Part shown: positions 40,773-42,120 of the stretch, one piece after another
Layout of the letters: each line of letters starts with the position of its first letter
Numbering within the stretch: position 1 is the stretch's first letter
Source: Azoarcus sp.
Lineage (GTDB): Bacteria; Pseudomonadota; Gammaproteobacteria; Burkholderiales; Rhodocyclaceae
NCBI GenBank assembly: GCA_031277415.1
Contig: JAITMK010000033.1
Span: 1 to 42,120, forward strand
Reading direction: 5' to 3'
DNA: 42,120 bases
Translations under genes and position numbers: made by a program
The notes under the pieces: model-generated
The model's input: only the letters and a program-made list of their open reading frames with translations
The model's database searches: none
Told to the model about the DNA's origin: nothing

Positions 40773-41123
40773 CTATGTACGGGCCGGGCCGTTCGTCACT
40801 GCTGCCAACAGGTTGGCAACGGCGAGGCGTGCCTGCTCCTTATCCGGACTTGCCAATGTCATTCGTACCTGCTGAGCGAGGTCGTCAGCCGATGGTGCCG
40901 GTGCCTCATTGCTGATATGCGCCTCTCGCATACAGATATTGATCACCCTGGCGGGCGGGTTGTATTTTCCTCGCTCGTAACGGCTTAACTGGGACTGTGA
41001 AACACGCAGAAACGCGGCGAATTGCGCCTGAGTTTGTCCCCTGCGGGTGCGGGCAGTCCGAATAAGAGCGGCAACATCGTTGGCTGTAAAAATCATTTTC
41101 ATGGGGTAAAGTATGCTTTTCAA
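40773..41123 (-). CDS. XRE-family HTH transcriptional regulator
   Basis: AALIRTARTRRGQTQAQFAAFLRVSQSQLSRYERGKYNPPARVINICM. Confidence 0.85.
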   Translation of the reverse strand: MKSILYPMKMIFTANDVAALIRTARTRRGQTQAQFAAFLRVSQSQLSRYERGKYNPPARVINICMREAHISNEAPAPSADDLAQQVRMTLASPDKEQARLAVANLLAAVTNGPART

Positions 41124-41225
41124 GCATTATTTTGCATTAAAAATGTGTTTAAAGCATATTTCCGATCAAAACTCGATACGGTACTGGGGCACCTTCGGCG
41201 CCAGGTGATGCTGAGCCAACCGACT

Positions 41226-41245
41226 CCTGTGTCGTTTACGTGACG
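41226..41245 (+). repeat. 20-bp direct repeat, right flank of accessory island
   Basis: cctgtgtcgtttacgtgacg, identical to 34925-34944. Confidence 0.9.
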
Positions 41246-41320
41246 CCGCTCCCATAACATTCCATTCGCAAAAATAATTTGTCATAATACATCCTGGTGT
41301 TTACCTGGATGGAGATTTGA

Positions 41321-42120
41321 ATGACATTTGCGCTTGTCCGTACCCGTGCGCTCGATGGACTTGCCGCGCCCGAGGTCACGGTCGAAGTTCATCTTGCCTT
41401 CGGTATGCCGTCCTTCACCCTCGTCGGGCTGCCTGATACCGAGGTGCGCGAAGCGCGCGACCGGGTGCGGGCAGCCCTGGCGATTTCCAAATTCGAGTTT
41501 CCGAAACACCGCATCACCGTCAATCTTGCGCCGGCCGATTTGCCCAAGGAAGGCGGGCGTTTCGATCTGCCCATCGCGCTGGGCATCCTGGCGGCTTCGC
41601 GGCAAATACCTGCGCAGGCGCTTGAAGGTCATGAATTTTGCGGGGAACTGTCGCTCAATGGCACTCTGCGCAGCATTCGCGGCGCATTGGCCGCCGCGCT
41701 GGCTGCCCGGCGGGCAGGGAGGGCGCTGTTTCTTCCGCGAACCAATGCCGATGAAGCCGCTCTGGCGCGTGGCGTAACGGTGCAGGCGGCAGATTCACTG
41801 CTGGCAATCTGCGCCCACCTCACCGGGCAGGCCATCATTCAGCCTCATATCGCTCCCGCGAGCGCGGGAACAGGCGAAAACGACACCCCCGACCTCATCG
41901 ATGTGCGTGGACAATTCCTGGCGCGGCGCGCGCTGGAAGTGGCCGCAGCCGGGGCGCATTCAATATTGTTCTACGGCCCGCCGGGCACGGGAAAGTCGAT
42001 GCTGGCCAGGCGCTTGCCGGGGCTGTTGCCGCCACTCAGCGAAGACGAGGCGCTGGAAAGCGCAGCGATATTCTCCATTGTCGGCGGCTTCGACACCAAA
42101 CGCTGGCGTGTGCGGCCCTT
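41321..42120 (+). CDS. comM: YifB/ComM family Mg-chelatase-like AAA+ ATPase, 5' part, runs off the window
   Basis: MTFALVRTRALDGLAAPEVTVEVHLAFGMPSFTLVGLPDTEVREARDRVRAAL...ILFYGPPGTGKSMLARRLPGLLPPL; no stop before window end. Confidence 0.95.
   Translation, partial: MTFALVRTRALDGLAAPEVTVEVHLAFGMPSFTLVGLPDTEVREARDRVRAALAISKFEFPKHRITVNLAPADLPKEGGRFDLPIALGILAASRQIPAQALEGHEFCGELSLNGTLRSIRGALAAALAARRAGRALFLPRTNADEAALARGVTVQAADSLLAICAHLTGQAIIQPHIAPASAGTGENDTPDLIDVRGQFLARRALEVAAAGAHSILFYGPPGTGKSMLARRLPGLLPPLSEDEALESAAIFSIVGGFDTKRWRVRP

Noticed and set aside
34951-41190. Weak inverted match tagtgtcccag (left) / actggggcacc (right) as IS-like termini of the island
   Set aside because: Only about 8 of 10 positions match and no transposase is present; too weak to call.

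Overview
The window is a GC-rich betaproteobacterial-type chromosomal segment, inferred from gene content and order. Most of it is housekeeping: a copper-type TonB receptor, lysS, lipA/lipB/ybeD/dac, rlpA-rodA-mrdA-mreDCB, gatCAB, HIT, ubiE, cytochrome b561, xseA, exbBD, lpxK, trm112-like, kdsB, adk, murJ, rpsT, ubiK and the 5' part of comM. Three parts are not ordinary. (1) mrdA (PBP2) is present twice in tandem with a period of 1958 bp. The second copy is a chimera: its N-terminus, including the membrane anchor, is the RodA N-terminus/TM1 fused in frame to the PBP2 catalytic body, and the SxN motif has changed to SCS. (2) An isolated 698-aa P-loop (STAND-like) ATPase with about four 40-aa C-terminal helical repeats lies between the TonB receptor and lysS. 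(3) A roughly 6.3 kb accessory island between ubiK and comM is bracketed by a perfect 20-bp direct repeat. It holds a reduced type I R-M locus: no hsdM, an hsdR reduced to its N- and C-terminal ends, and an hsdS split exactly at an A_AAA_AAG heptamer. It also has two truncated or internally deleted RecG/AlbA_2-like genes and two uncharacterised genes coupled to hsdS by 4-nt overlaps. Three copies of a ~125-bp dispersed repeat are present, one of them inside a reading frame of the island. All family assignments come from reading translations; no database search was run.
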